A DNA stretch of 64,000 bases from Plectosphaerella cucumerina (taxonomy: Eukaryota; Ascomycota; Sordariomycetes; Glomerellales; Plectosphaerellaceae), in the NCBI GenBank assembly GCA_020746995.1, contig JAGPXD010000004.1:4526001-4590000 (forward strand), in the 5' to 3' direction. The translations under genes and the position numbers were made by a program. How positions within the stretch are numbered: position 1 is the stretch's first letter; every line of letters starts with the position of its first letter. The notes beneath the pieces were generated by a model that made no database searches, had not been told where the DNA came from, and saw only the letters and a program-made list of their open reading frames with translations. Shown here piece after piece: positions 34,768-46,200 of the stretch.

Positions 34768-35904
34768 CATGCTCTTTGGTAATTGAACTCGATCGTGCCC
34801 TTGAGCCTCTTCGTCCGCGGTGTTCCACGCTGCCAAGATCGAACCGAAGGGGTACCATGCTTCTTCCAACCTACCATAGCCGGCCTCCAAGGGTGCGCGG
34901 GTGACGTCCTCCAGGGACCTGCTGCGGTCGTCCATGGTTACGAAGCATTCGAATTTCCAAGAGGGGCAGGTCATGTCTTTGAGGAAGCTGCCGAGCAGGT
35001 GATAGCCTTTGATCTGGAAGATGTGGTTAACGCCTTGGCTGTCAAGACGTCCATCGTAGGTGAAGTCGCTGAGGCATTGGCCGCATGAGAAGGTTGTTGG
35101 GAAGTACAGGTCGGCGGGCTGGGCATGGCCGGCGGCCCTATTGTACTGGCCATCGTACACGCAGGCTGCGATACTGTGGATGCAGATGCGGTGCGACTTC
35201 ATGTAATCGGATATGGACCGGGAATGGAGACGTTGGTCCACTTCGACGGGTATCTCAATGGTATGCGTCGCCTGGATGTACAGCTCGCCGTCGATAATCC
35301 TGGCATCGAGGGAGGTATTCCACACGCTGGGGTCCTCCTCAGCGGCCCCAGCTCGCTCTTGATCGCCGCGGAAAACGTCGAGAGTGATGTCGCCCAACTT
35401 TGATCGGAGGGTGTACTGGTTCATGACGAAACGAAGGATGTGATATCCCAAGCTCGGGCCGCCGTGCCACCACCCTTTAGCGTGGGGGAAATCGAAGTGG
35501 CAGAAACGTCGGCGAAGCACGTCCGAACACTCCGAGAACTCGCCGTCCTCTCGCAACGCCAACGCTGTCTCCGACTCGAGCTTCATGCATTCGGGGCAGT
35601 AGACGTGGGTGTCGACCAAGTCGCGCTCCAGCCGCGTCAGAAGATCGGGCCGCTCCGAGTAGTCTAGATTTTCGCGCTCGGCGGGACTGGGGCCGAAAGA
35701 GAAGAGAAACTTGCTGCAGAGGCTGAGGGCGATGGCGTCGACGGGTGGTAGGACCTTGAAGACGCAGATGATGAGCTCGGGATGAAGCTTCAGGAGGGGG
35801 AAGGAGGGCGGCGGGGGTGAGGTGGCGGTAGTGGCGGCAACGACCGTCTCTCGGGGTTCATCTTCGAGGGCCTTCCTGCCGAGGAGGTGGCTGTGGAGGC
35901 CCAT
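34741..35904 (-). CDS. F-box-like protein
   Basis: A 387-aa single-exon protein if started at ATG 35902-35904 (MGLHSHLLGRKALED); an in-frame ATG at 36057 adds a low-complexity His/Pro-rich leader and is less likely. Residues around 35-70 (LLKLHPELIICVFKVLPPVDAIALSLCSKFLFSF) look like a degenerate F-box helix set. Pairs of CxxC motifs follow (YCPECMK, SCGQC), possibly metal-binding. Conserved aromatic/cysteine spacing in the C-terminal half is typical of fungal F-box-like families. It may act as a substrate adaptor of an SCF ubiquitin ligase, by family analogy only. The last 27 nt overlap the 3' end of the convergent transcription factor gene; a missed 3' intron could remove this overlap. Confidence 0.7.
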   Translation of the reverse strand: MGLHSHLLGRKALEDEPRETVVAATTATSPPPPSFPLLKLHPELIICVFKVLPPVDAIALSLCSKFLFSFGPSPAERENLDYSERPDLLTRLERDLVDTHVYCPECMKLESETALALREDGEFSECSDVLRRRFCHFDFPHAKGWWHGGPSLGYHILRFVMNQYTLRSKLGDITLDVFRGDQERAGAAEEDPSVWNTSLDARIIDGELYIQATHTIEIPVEVDQRLHSRSISDYMKSHRICIHSIAACVYDGQYNRAAGHAQPADLYFPTTFSCGQCLSDFTYDGRLDSQGVNHIFQIKGYHLLGSFLKDMTCPSWKFECFVTMDDRSRSLEDVTRAPLEAGYGRLEEAWYPFGSILAAWNTADEEAQGHDRVQLPKSMSKEGHVDV

Positions 35905-36688
35905 GGCGGGCGAGGGTTCAGGGGGTGGTGATGTGGTGAAGTGGTGACAAGATGAGCTGATGTTGTGTTGGAGTTTGCAGTGTGGGTGGTGCCTGGATGC
36001 CACATCACGTGGACGGTGGAGGGAAGTGTGGCGGGTGGGACGCTGTGGCGGGGACATCTGGCACGTACAGGCGTCTCCAGGTGTCCCTCATTGCGGAGGA
36101 AATTCCGCTCGTCACCATCCATCAGTCCCTGGCTCGAGTAATGTCAACTGCAAGACTTCTACCATCGGAATCCTGGCTCGTGAATGCCGCAGCTTCTGCC
36201 ACCGGCTGCAGCTTCCGTCGCGAGTCGGCCCGGGCAAGGGCTCGAGATTCGCAAGGACTCGACCTTCGCCTTTTCCGAGCACAATCACCACCCGAGAGCG
36301 AGATGCCGTGTTCGGCGCTGCCGACCCGCTGCCGACCCTGTGGCTTGAACGTTGACCGGAACATCCCCGCCGACATGGGCCACCCCAGCTGTCGCCCTGA
36401 ACCTCACAGTCAGTCCAGGGGCTCCTGGGCGGGCTTTCAGAGGCCGGTGCCCACAATACAAGCGCAGCAGGGCGCAGGGCGCTGACGCGCGCGACTCAGG
36501 CGCCTGGGGCAGGTACGAGCAGCCGCGTGGCCGGGTGTGTGGGGTGGATGCGGTTCGTCGTATGCTTCGTAACAGGCATCGACTTACACTCGGGCAGCAG
36601 AAAAAGATTCAATCGTATTACGTGGGTATCATGCGCTTATGGAAATGCAAACAGAACGATCCGGAACTCCCGCCTTGGCTTCTGTTGC
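35905..36688. other. intergenic, promoter of the F-box-like gene
   Basis: About 780 bp. Frames on both strands are low-complexity Arg/Pro/Ser-rich and not gene-like. Confidence 0.4.
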
Positions 36689-37654
36689 CTAAGCCCCCGT
36701 GGATAGCCGTACGTCACCGACGACGGCGCGGTGGTCGCTGATGAAGACGCCGTCGATGACGTTGTCGACAATCTCGTACTGGCGGGCCTCCCAGGGGCTG
36801 CGGCCGTCGATTCCGAGCCAGATGTAGTCGAGGCGTTCGGCGGGGTAGCCTGGGGAGAAGGTCGTCCAGGTGCCGTCGGTGGGACCGGCGCGACGATTTG
36901 ACTCTGTGAGATCCCAGAGCTCACGCATGATGCCTGATTCGAGCATGACGAGGTGTGCGTCGTTGCCGGGTTGTGTGTTGAAGTCGCCGGATAGTGAGAC
37001 GGGCAAAGGGCCAAAGGAGGCCTGGACGATGGAGATCTGGGTGAGTGCGATTTGGATCTGGGCCGCACGGGCATTGGCGTTCCAGGCGTCGAGATGGGTG
37101 TTTGCGTGAATGAAGCGCTCGCCAGAAGCGAGGTCGCGGAAGACACCAATGGTAACGACGCGAGGCTGGCCGATGCCGCGGTACTTGGAGACCGTCTCGG
37201 GAGTGTCGGAGAGCCAGCGGGTACGCTCATGGAGGACCTCGACGGCGTTGGCATCATACAAAATCGGGCAGTGCTCGCCGCGGGAGCCTCCATCACGGCC
37301 GTCGCCAATGTACTGCCACGAGTCGCCGAGGTTTATGACCACGTCGGTGATCTGGTTGGCGAGGGCCTCCTGCAGGCCGACGAGGGTGGGGGCGCCGGCC
37401 GGGGCGGCGTCGATGATGTGCCGGAGCTGATCGACGACGTGCGGCATGCGACATCCGGCGGGATCTGAGCCGCAACCGGACTCCCACCACGGTTTCTCGC
37501 CAGGCTCACGGGCCGATGTGTCGTAGCGGATGTTGAACGTGACGAGGCGGAGGTCGAGGGCGTCGCCGGTGAGGGGAGCTTGTGATGTCTGCGCGAGGAC
37601 GGCCGGCGCGGCGAAGAAAAGCCCCAAGGGGGAGAGGAGTGATGACGGTCTCAT
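36689..37654 (-). CDS. secreted endonuclease/exonuclease/phosphatase-family protein
   Basis: A 321-aa single-exon protein with a signal peptide (residues 1-21, LLSPLGLFFAAPAVLAQ). It carries the EEP fold landmarks: LVTFNIRYDT (first strand, metal-site Asn), LVGLQEAL (catalytic Glu), HANTHLDAWN, SLSGDFNTQPGND (catalytic Asp/Asn) and ISDHRAVVGDV (SDH motif). This fold includes nucleases, sphingomyelinases and inositol phosphatases; all key residues are present. ATG 37652-37654 is chosen for the signal peptide; the open frame upstream is not gene-like. A T/A-rich element (TTTAAATA on minus) lies near 37737, about 80 bp upstream. Likely acts outside the cell as a phosphodiesterase of unknown substrate. 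Confidence 0.85.
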   Translation of the reverse strand: MRPSSLLSPLGLFFAAPAVLAQTSQAPLTGDALDLRLVTFNIRYDTSAREPGEKPWWESGCGSDPAGCRMPHVVDQLRHIIDAAPAGAPTLVGLQEALANQITDVVINLGDSWQYIGDGRDGGSRGEHCPILYDANAVEVLHERTRWLSDTPETVSKYRGIGQPRVVTIGVFRDLASGERFIHANTHLDAWNANARAAQIQIALTQISIVQASFGPLPVSLSGDFNTQPGNDAHLVMLESGIMRELWDLTESNRRAGPTDGTWTTFSPGYPAERLDYIWLGIDGRSPWEARQYEIVDNVIDGVFISDHRAVVGDVRLSTGA

Positions 37655-40446
37655 TGCGGAGATGGAGTATCGGTAGTCGAATAGTCGAAAGGACGATGCT
37701 GCTCCAAGACATACAAGTCCCTGGGAGGGTGGTGTATTTAAAGAGAAGGGCCACGGAGAAGTTCTGCACGTGTGCAAAGCGGTTGCGTCCTGGGGTCCCG
37801 GAACCGGGGGGAGGGGGGGGGTCGTCCCAAGGTCCCAAGACAGTAACAAGGCTCGGTAGTCCGCCCAGGGGTTGGGCCTGATGTCAACTCGTCGAAGGTA
37901 CCCATACCGCCATGCACTGCAATGCGCTGGGCGGAATGAGACTTCCGCGGCCATTGGCCCCGTCGCCACACCCTTGACGTGCCATGCGCTGGGCATTTCC
38001 CTTCTGGGGCCTTGGAGAGTCGGAGTTTTCAGTGTGCTGACAGCACCAAAGATCCCATTTGACAGGCAACAGAAGTCGTCGTGCTGTGCCGCTTCCTTCA
38101 TTCCCATGGTCGGAGACCCAAGATGTTGTCTGTTGTCTCCCCCTCCTTCTGTGATTGTTTCACTAACGCCCTGCGTTCTTGCCCAGTCCGTGTTCTCGTC
38201 GCGGAGCACAACCTCCCCACCCTCCTATCTCCCCGCGGCCCGGGCGCACGTGGGGGCTCCCATTGGTGCTGTGGCCGCCCGAGTCGCGCCAGCTGGAACT
38301 TTCCGCGCCGATAAGGCCAGTGCATGTCGAGCGAGATGAGGGCCACGTGATGGTGTCGTTGGGACGCGAATGCTCGCTGTGGGGGTGTTCCGAGAGGCTA
38401 GGGGGGAAGTAGTGTGGGAGTACCGGTACCGCTAGCAGTTGAGAGCACAGCGGCTGCAGTCGTGATGGTTCGAGGCTAGCGCCCGGGCCGCTCCCCTGTC
38501 GACGCGGGCAGGGCCGCAGGGGCTGTGACTCGGGGCCCTGGGAAGCATGTCGCGATGTCGGGACTCTCAGTCGGGATGGGAGCTATCGGGAGGGGCAGGC
38601 CGCAGGCCGCAGGGGATCTGGGGTTCGGCAGTGGCTGCAGGGTTCGATGGCCAGAGGCGGAGTTGCGAGGGTACGGGGGTTCCGACTTGGCGGTGGTTCG
38701 TCCCTTGATCTCATACTAGAGCATCAGATATTGTCGATTGAAGGCATCGTGTGTTTCCGTCGTTTTGCGACCGGGGCTATTGCCGCGCGGCCTCTCGATG
38801 CTTTCTCCTGTCAGCAGCGCAAACCACACGATGCATCTCTTGACGCGAATACGGGCAAGATGCATCCAGGCAACTGTCTTTTTTGTTGTTGCCTCATGAT
38901 GAGGGTGTGTTGCTCACTGGTGGAGGAACGGGTACTCGCAGGCTGCTGCGTCTGCCCCCGCCTCGACAGAAGGGCCACTGCCAGGTGGTGACCCATGGCC
39001 TGTTGAAGTCGTATCTGCCTGTCGGCCGAGAGGACACAGACATGCCAGTGCGACAGTGCCAAAAGGAGATCGGTGTTGTGTCAAGGATCTTGGGCCACTC
39101 TGCCACTCCTCCACGTTCAGGGTTTTCGCTCCTCTTTACGCACAATGCCAAACACAGGGTGTCGGTGCCTTGAAGTGACGTCACCCATTTCCGGGCGGCT
39201 GTGGTTCGGTCCATCGCGACTTCCCTCACGACAAATTGTCCACGATGTCGGCAGGAGCGACCGACCGTCGAGAGACAGCGAGGCAGCAACGACGCGGTCA
39301 CGCGACATTCCCATTTGACGTTCAGACACCCACCTAACTTCACTTCTACATCCCCCCTCCTCCGCATCGCAAACCTCATCCGCTTCCCACCGTCCAATAC
39401 CTCCACTGCTTCGGCCCCAACATTGAAACGATAAATCCCTCTATCGCCAAGCCGGGCGTCCCCAATCCCCGCCGAGATGCCGATTGAGGGGGCCCGTGTC
39501 GGCAGCATCCTGTGTCACGCGACCGACAATCCAGAAGCAAAAAAGTGATTGAGCAACCTTCAAAGTCTGATCGGTGGTCAAGTTTGCCAACGTACGCCCA
39601 GACGATGGCTGTTCAAAACCTAGGTAAGTGCCTGCCGCTCACGCTGTGACGTACTGGCCTTGGCTGACGATGGTTCACTTCAGGGCCAGAACGACGCCCG
39701 GATCCGTCCACAAACGCCAAGTCAGCTCAATTGCGCCCCTGAGCGCCCTGCATGCAGCATTTCTCCACGACACCCGAACAGAGTCTCCGCCATCGACTCC
39801 AGCGGCAGCCCTTCATTTCCAGCTGTCCCACGACCGGCCATCGCCGCCTCGGCACATCGCAATGTCGTCAGGCTTGGTGCCAGGACGCACTGTCGTCTCG
39901 TCCAGTGCCTCTCACCCTATGAAGCCCCTTGGCTGTGGATATCGCCGAGCCGCCAAAAAATTCAGCGGCAGATGTCCGGCGCCGACGGACGTCACTCCTC
40001 GACGAGGCTCCAGCAGAGGCCAATCGCCGGCCGACGCCCGCCCAGCGAGACCCATCCTTGAGAAACCTCGTCCACACCACATCGCCACGGCCTGGCCTCG
40101 ACGACTCCTGCCCTTACCTAAGACTCCAACGCGCTCTCACGCCACAAGCCCAGCCGCCAAAACCTGCGAGATGACCTGGTTTCCAAAGGGGCGGACCCGC
40201 CGCCGACGGCCAGCTGGGTCAGCCCTTTGGGTCTCCTCGGTCCTCCTTAAAACATTTGCGTCCCCGGGCTTGTTGTAAACGCCTCTCATCCTCGTCCCCC
40301 AAAAGCGCCCGTCAGCCTCGTCGCAACCTTAATCCGCGACCTCGTATCCCAGACGTGGCACGTCCCGCCGCCTCTCCCGCCTCCCGCCTCGAACTCTTCC
40401 TCCTTCACATCGCCGACCGCCGATCACATCGGCCAACATCGCAATC
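37655..40446. other. long divergent intergenic region
   Basis: About 2.8 kb between the EEP gene and the symporter gene. I see no protein gene. At 39605 a short spliceable upstream reading frame occurs (ATG GCT GTT CAA AAC CTA G, then a GTAAGT donor and an acceptor near 39683), giving 26 codons. It may mark a 5' UTR intron of the symporter transcript. The stretch 40000-40440 is a C-rich leader. Confidence 0.4.
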
Positions 40447-42692
40447 ATGAACGAGAGGTTCCGCAAAATCCTCAACCTCGTCGCTCCGCCGGCACAAAAG
40501 TCGGCAGACGGCCGCGATGCTTGGGGCAGCCGCCGCTCCTTCATCCTCGCCTCCATGGGCGGCGCAGTCGGCTTCGGCAGCCTGCTGCGTTACCCCTCCA
40601 TCGTCTACAACAACAACGGCCTGCAGTTCTTCATCCCCTACCTGCTCTCGCTCTTCTTCCTCGCCATCCCGACTCTGATGCTGGAGATCGCGATCGGACA
40701 GGCTTTCCGCGCCGGCTGCGTCGTCGCCTGGAACACGGCGAACAAGCGCGCAAAGGGCGTCGGTCTGGGTGTCATCTACAACGGATACGCCGTCACCATC
40801 TACTTTGTCCCCATGATTGCCTGGATCATGAAGTTCTTCCGTTACTCCTTCCACAGCCCGCTGCCATGGGAAGGCCGTACCAGCGAGTTCTACACCCAGT
40901 CCATCCTCCAGAGCGTCGAGTCCATCCCCGGCGAGATCGACCCTGACGGCAGCGTCGCCCGCTACGACTCGTACCCCGGCACCGCCGTCAACGGCGAGAC
41001 CCTCGGCTGGACCATCTTCACCTGGTTCATCATGTGGGTTTGCATCTTCCGCGGCGTCGGCTTGACCGGTCGCGTCGTCTACTTCACCATGGGCATCCCG
41101 CTCACCCTCATCGTTATCCTCATCGGCCGCAGCGCCGCCCTGCCCAACGCCATCGATGGCGTACGACTCTACATGGGTACCTGGGACTCGGCCAAGCTCG
41201 CAAGCTCCGCAACATGGCAGGAGGCTTGCGGCCAGATCTTCTTTTCCGCCGGCATCGGCATGGGCTACTACACGTCCTACGCCAGTTATAACACAAAGTA
41301 CAGCAATGCCGTGCAGGACGCCGTCATCATTGGCATCAGCAACATGCTCATCGAAGTCATCGCCGCCTTTGCCGTCTTCTCCGTCGTCGGCTACCTCGGC
41401 ATGAACCCCGCCGACGGCGAGCCCCTCGACAGCTTCACCGCCGCCTTCCTGACCTACCCGGAGGCCCTCGCCCAGATGCCCGGCGCCAATTTCTGGGCCG
41501 TCATCTTCTTCGCCACCCTGTTTCTGCTGGGCATGTCGTCCGCCTTTGCCATGCTTGAGGCCATGGTTACTGGCATCATTGACACTGACTGGGGGAAGCG
41601 TTGGCCCCGTCCCGCCGTCGTCACCATCATCATGGTTGTCTCCATGCTCATCTCCATCCCCTTTACGACAGAGTTTGGCTATGACATGCTATCGGCCGCG
41701 GATACCTGGGTGAACTACCTCGCCCTCTTCTTCATTGTATGGGCCGAGGCCACCTGCGCGACCACCCTCTACCGGTACCAGGACATTGTGGATCAGTGCG
41801 GCCTTCCGGCCTTTGTACTGTGGAACGTCGGCTACCTCGGTGGCCAGATCTGCGGCTTTGCCGTGGGCCACTCCGTCATGCCCGAAGCCGGTGCTGGCGT
41901 CGGCTTCGGCCTGTTCATCCTGTGCGGTGCCGCCGCTGTGCTCGTCGCCAAGGACCCCGAAGCAGAGACGCCTCGCTTCTGGGGCACCAGCGGACCCATC
42001 GTGCGCAAGTTCTGGTGGCTGGCCTTCTATGCTGTGAGTTCATCGTCTCCCGTCTTCCTCCCCGTGCTGACGCGTCCCAGGGCAACCAGCTGCGCCGCGA
42101 CATCAACGCCGTCATCGGTCACGGCAAGAACTGGACGCTGCCCTTCGTCTTCGGGCCCATCCTGCGCTACATCACCGCGCCCATCATCGGCATGCTCTTC
42201 TCCATGGCCTATCCCCTGTTCTACAGCAACCGCACCGACCCCCTGCACATTGCCGGCTTCTCCTTCATGCATCTCTGCATTGTCTTCTCGCTCGTGGGCC
42301 TCTTCTTTCCCCGCTGGCTCAACGTCTTCGTGCCGCGCAACCGCATCAACGACGGCACCTACCCCGTCGCTCCGGGCGTCATCCTCAAGCGCGCGAATGC
42401 CGAGAACGACTTTGCCGATGGAATTTCGGATGAGGAGACGGTTATTCCATCAGGCCGTGCATCTGACTTTGGCGGGAAAAAGGTCGACTCTGGTGACGAG
42501 AAGGGGCAATCGTTCGACGGCGTGCCCCAGCGGCCCTCGGTGGACGGAGTGCCTCAGAAGTCGCCGGTCGACGGCATGCAGCGATCATCCATCGACGGCA
42601 TGCCCCAGCGATCATCTTTCGACATGTTGCCCGGCGAGAGCACGGCACCGCAACGTCCCCTCGATGGCCCGACAGATCATGTGCGCAGGTGA
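40447..42692 (+). CDS. neurotransmitter:sodium symporter (SNF/SLC6) family transporter
   Basis: A 732-aa, roughly 12-TM transporter of the LeuT-fold family that moves amino acids or related compounds with Na+. Exons 40447-42033 and 42081-42692; the 47-nt intron has a GTGAGT donor and CCCAG acceptor, phase 0. TM1 reads ASMGGAVGFGSLLRYPSIVYNNNGLQFFIPY, the family's unwound-helix region, but with GS-LLRYP where animal members have GN-xWRFP. TM2 LMLEIAIGQAFRAG and the TM6 region FFSAGIGMGYYTSYASYN are also recognisable. After the last TM a hydrophilic tail holds imperfect repeats of D-G-V/M-P-Q-R/K-S (about 42505-42640). The start ATG follows a C-rich leader. Fungal members are poorly characterised; substrate unknown. 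Confidence 0.9.
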
Positions 42693-42790
42693 TTGGATGC
42701 ACTGGTGAGATGATGCGACCTACAACACCGGCAGAGTGATGTGAACCTGTCTTGATGGTGAGCACTAGATGCGCGACGCGACGCCTGGAT

Positions 42791-42977
42791 GCCCGGACTC
42801 GACAATCTGGATGCCTCCGCCCGGAAGCGCCAACCGCCCGGATACCTCCCGAGCCCGGACACCTCCCAAGCCCGGACATTATCGCAGACCAAGCCCGGAG
42901 ACTAAACGACGCCACGCCCGGATCCTCGCCCGGTTGAACGCCCGGACTACCTTACCATCCGAATTACCAAACCCGGA
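42791..42977. repeat. irregular array of GCCCGGA-type heptamers
   Basis: Around ten copies of (G/A)CCCGG(A/T) occur in under 200 bp, spaced about 10-25 bp apart (for example 42791, near 42819, 42836, 42854, 42870, 42893, 42917 and 42971). The spacing is irregular and the surrounding bases differ, so this is not a simple tandem repeat. It lies between the symporter 3' end and the NLR gene. Confidence 0.6.
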
Positions 42978-43242
42978 CAGTACTATCTCACATGCCGGAC
43001 CCTTCGAAAGACCACATCGCCTGGGTGAAGATGTCGACACGATAGCTTTGCATAGAATAATAATACCCATTCCGTTGAATTCAAACTGTCGTCGCAGGCT
43101 GCAGGAATGCTGAACGACAGCAAAAGTGGGACCAGTCACAGCGCAGCGACACGATGTGGGCTGACGTGCAGCAAATTTACCCCTCCAGCAGTGATCGCTG
43201 CGACCCCTCCTTTGATGTGAAAATCACCGTGATCCCCTCAGG

Positions 43243-46200
43243 ATGGTAGCTCATGAGCAGATGGAGACTGAGGTGAGTACAGCGCACTTGGAGGCAGCGC
43301 CCGCTAACTATTCCAGCCCCATGAAGATGCACCCATCAACCTCTGGGCGGCTGCACTCAGCTCATTGTCCGAGGCCGACAGAAAAGACCTCGCCTTCGCC
43401 CGCGGCACCCGACAGCTAGGCCATGCGGACGTTCTCGAAGTCGTCGAGGCGAAGAGAAACGAGTGTGCTGGCAAGCAATGGGTGCTGTAATCAACAAAGC
43501 AGGCGAGAAGGTGCTCTTGCGGGAGGTACTCGGCCGTGTCGCCGACTGGCTGGACCGGTTCAAGCAGGCCCTCGACTGCGCAGTGCAGTTTGACCCAGGC
43601 CAAGCAGCCATTCCGTGGGCTGTCGTGCGGACCATCCTGCAGATGACTGTCAACGACTGTCAGACGTTTGGTGGCATGGTCGAGAGCCTCGATTCAATCG
43701 CGGGCATCATCGCCCGCTATACGGAGCTTGAGACCAAGGTCCTCATCCGGACATCCAACCTCAGCGCCCAGCTGGCGAGCGCGCTAGTTCGACTGTACGA
43801 GGCGGCCCTGCGTTTCCTTCTGCATGCCTGGCGCTACTACAGCCAGAGCACTCTGAGTAGGTACGAAGACCAGGCCTGAGATTTGAGGCTGACGGCTTCC
43901 AGAGCGAGCTCTGAAGAGCACCGTCACGACGGCCAAGATGATGATCGATGAACCGATGCTCCGAATTGAGAAGCACGAAGCTGAAGTGTACAAGCTCGTG
44001 TGCTTGGTACAAAACGAAATTTCCGGCGCCAAGTTGGACGACATCATCAGCGCGATTCGCACACGCGTCGAGAGCGTCCTCATCACCAGCGAGGAGCGAC
44101 GCCGCAAGCTGACTGCCTGGATCTCCGGCACCGACACCCAAAACACGTACTATACGGCTCTACAGTACCACCACTCCGGCACCTGTGAGTGGGTGCTGCA
44201 GCTGTCCGAGTTCCAGCGCTGGGAGGCACCCGAAGGGGATGACCCAAGTTTGCTCTGGCTGCATGGGCCTGCCGGCTTCGGCAAGACTTTTATGGCGGCG
44301 CGCATCATTCAGCATCTCGAAGAGCAGAAGGAGCATCCTCTCGCATACTTTTTCTGCGTCGCCGACAACCAACTGACACGCGACCCATACGCTGTACTTC
44401 GGTCGTGGCTGACGCAGCTGGCGGAGCGTGATGACGCCGCCGCTCTCGCCATGGACACCATCTATCGCGCGGGCAATCAAGAGCAGTCGCTGACACACCT
44501 CGGTCTGTGGGATCTTTTCGTTGTCGCTGGCAAGGCTTCGCGCGGATGCACGTTTGTGCTGGATGGCTTCGATGAGTGCACCGACATCGACACGGGCGCA
44601 AGATACCACCGCAACGATCCTCGCGGCAACTTCCTCCGAGACTTGCGGCTTCGTCTTCCTCAGACGGGTGTCAAGGTTCTCATCATCAGCAGGGACGTCC
44701 CCGACATCAGGGAGCACCTCGCCGGCGACGCGCCCGACGGAATGTGCGTCCTCACATATGGGATTACAGCCAAGGACACAGCAGCCGACGTGCGGTCCTT
44801 TTCTGAGCACGTCATCAACACCAGACTGGCACGCAAAAAGGCCGACCTGCGTCTCGAGATTGCGGCGCAGGCGGCCGAGCGCAGCGAAGGAATGTTCCTT
44901 TGGATCAAGCTGCTCGAGCAAGAGATTTCACCGGGTCAAAACGCCAAGCAACTGAAACGGACCATCACCGAAATGCCCTCGGGTATCAGTGAGGCCTACT
45001 CGCGTGAGCTTGACCGTACGGCCAGCTTGCCGCCAGACGAAAAGGAAGCCGCTGTGACCATCCTCCGCTGGGTGTTGTTTGCTGTGCGCCCGCTACAGGT
45101 CAAGCAGCTCGCCGAGGCCCTTGTCGTATCGGGTGACGACCTAGACGCTTACCCGGCTGATGAGCTGCCCGACTGCTGGGACGAAACTTTTGTCGACGAC
45201 GACTACGTCCGGGAGATGATTCTTGGTCGGTGTGGTTCGCTTCTTCAGCTGCGCTCCGCAAGGTCGGATACACCGCTCGCCGACCACACCGTCCACTTTG
45301 TGCACTTTTCCGTCAAGGAATACCTGACGAGCCTGGGGGCTGAAGTCCTGGGGTTAGGGGCCGCTGCGGCTGAGGAACGGTATCTTTCGGGCGTGTGTCT
45401 GCGGTATCTGACGCTGGACACATTCGAGGAGGTGCCCGAAGATACGGCCGTGTACCCGTTCCTGTCGTACGCGGCGTGGGCATGGTACTACCACAGCTAC
45501 CATGAGAAGCCAGCGCCAGGGGAGGACATCATGCGACGGACGCAGCGGGCTTTTGATCCAGCAATCTCGAGCTGGCGAGTGTGGACGCCTGTACTGGAGA
45601 AGGAGTACAGGGACAGCAAGGAAGAAGGGGAAGAGAAAGATGACGAGGGCGAGGAAGAAGGTCGAGACGACGATGACAATGAAGACGAGGAGTCCGACCG
45701 AGAAGACGGCAGCCGGAAGGAAAATGACGACAAAGGCGAAGAAGAAGAGGACGACGACGCAGAGACTGACGCCACCCCTTCATTCGTCCTCACGCCCATC
45801 TACTACGCGTCGCTACTCGGCCTCACCGATGTCGTTCGCTGGCTCGAGGACCAGGGTCTCGACTGCGGATGCGAGGGCGGGCGTCTTGGTTTTCCCCTCC
45901 AGGCGGCAGTGGTCGGGGGCCATGAGGCCGTCGTCAAGCACCTCATTGCCCGCGGTGTCAACGTCTCGCAGTATGGCGGGCAATACGGCACGGCGTTGGT
46001 GGCAGCGGCAGCTGAGGCGACGACTGAGATCGTAGGGCTACTTCTCGCTGCCGGGGCCGATGTCTCAAGGAAAGGCCCCTCGGGGTCCACTGCACTGCAC
46101 TGGGCGGCGTATCGCGGAAACGTCGAAGCGGCACGACTGCTCCTCGACCACGGCGCCGACATCGAAGCTGGCGGCGTGGAGTCCCCGAGGGCAGTGTACT

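Noticed and set aside
39628..40278. 216-codon open frame before the symporter
   Set aside because: Arg/Pro/Ser-rich without motifs, overlaps other open frames, and lies in the C-rich leader region. Probably 5' UTR.
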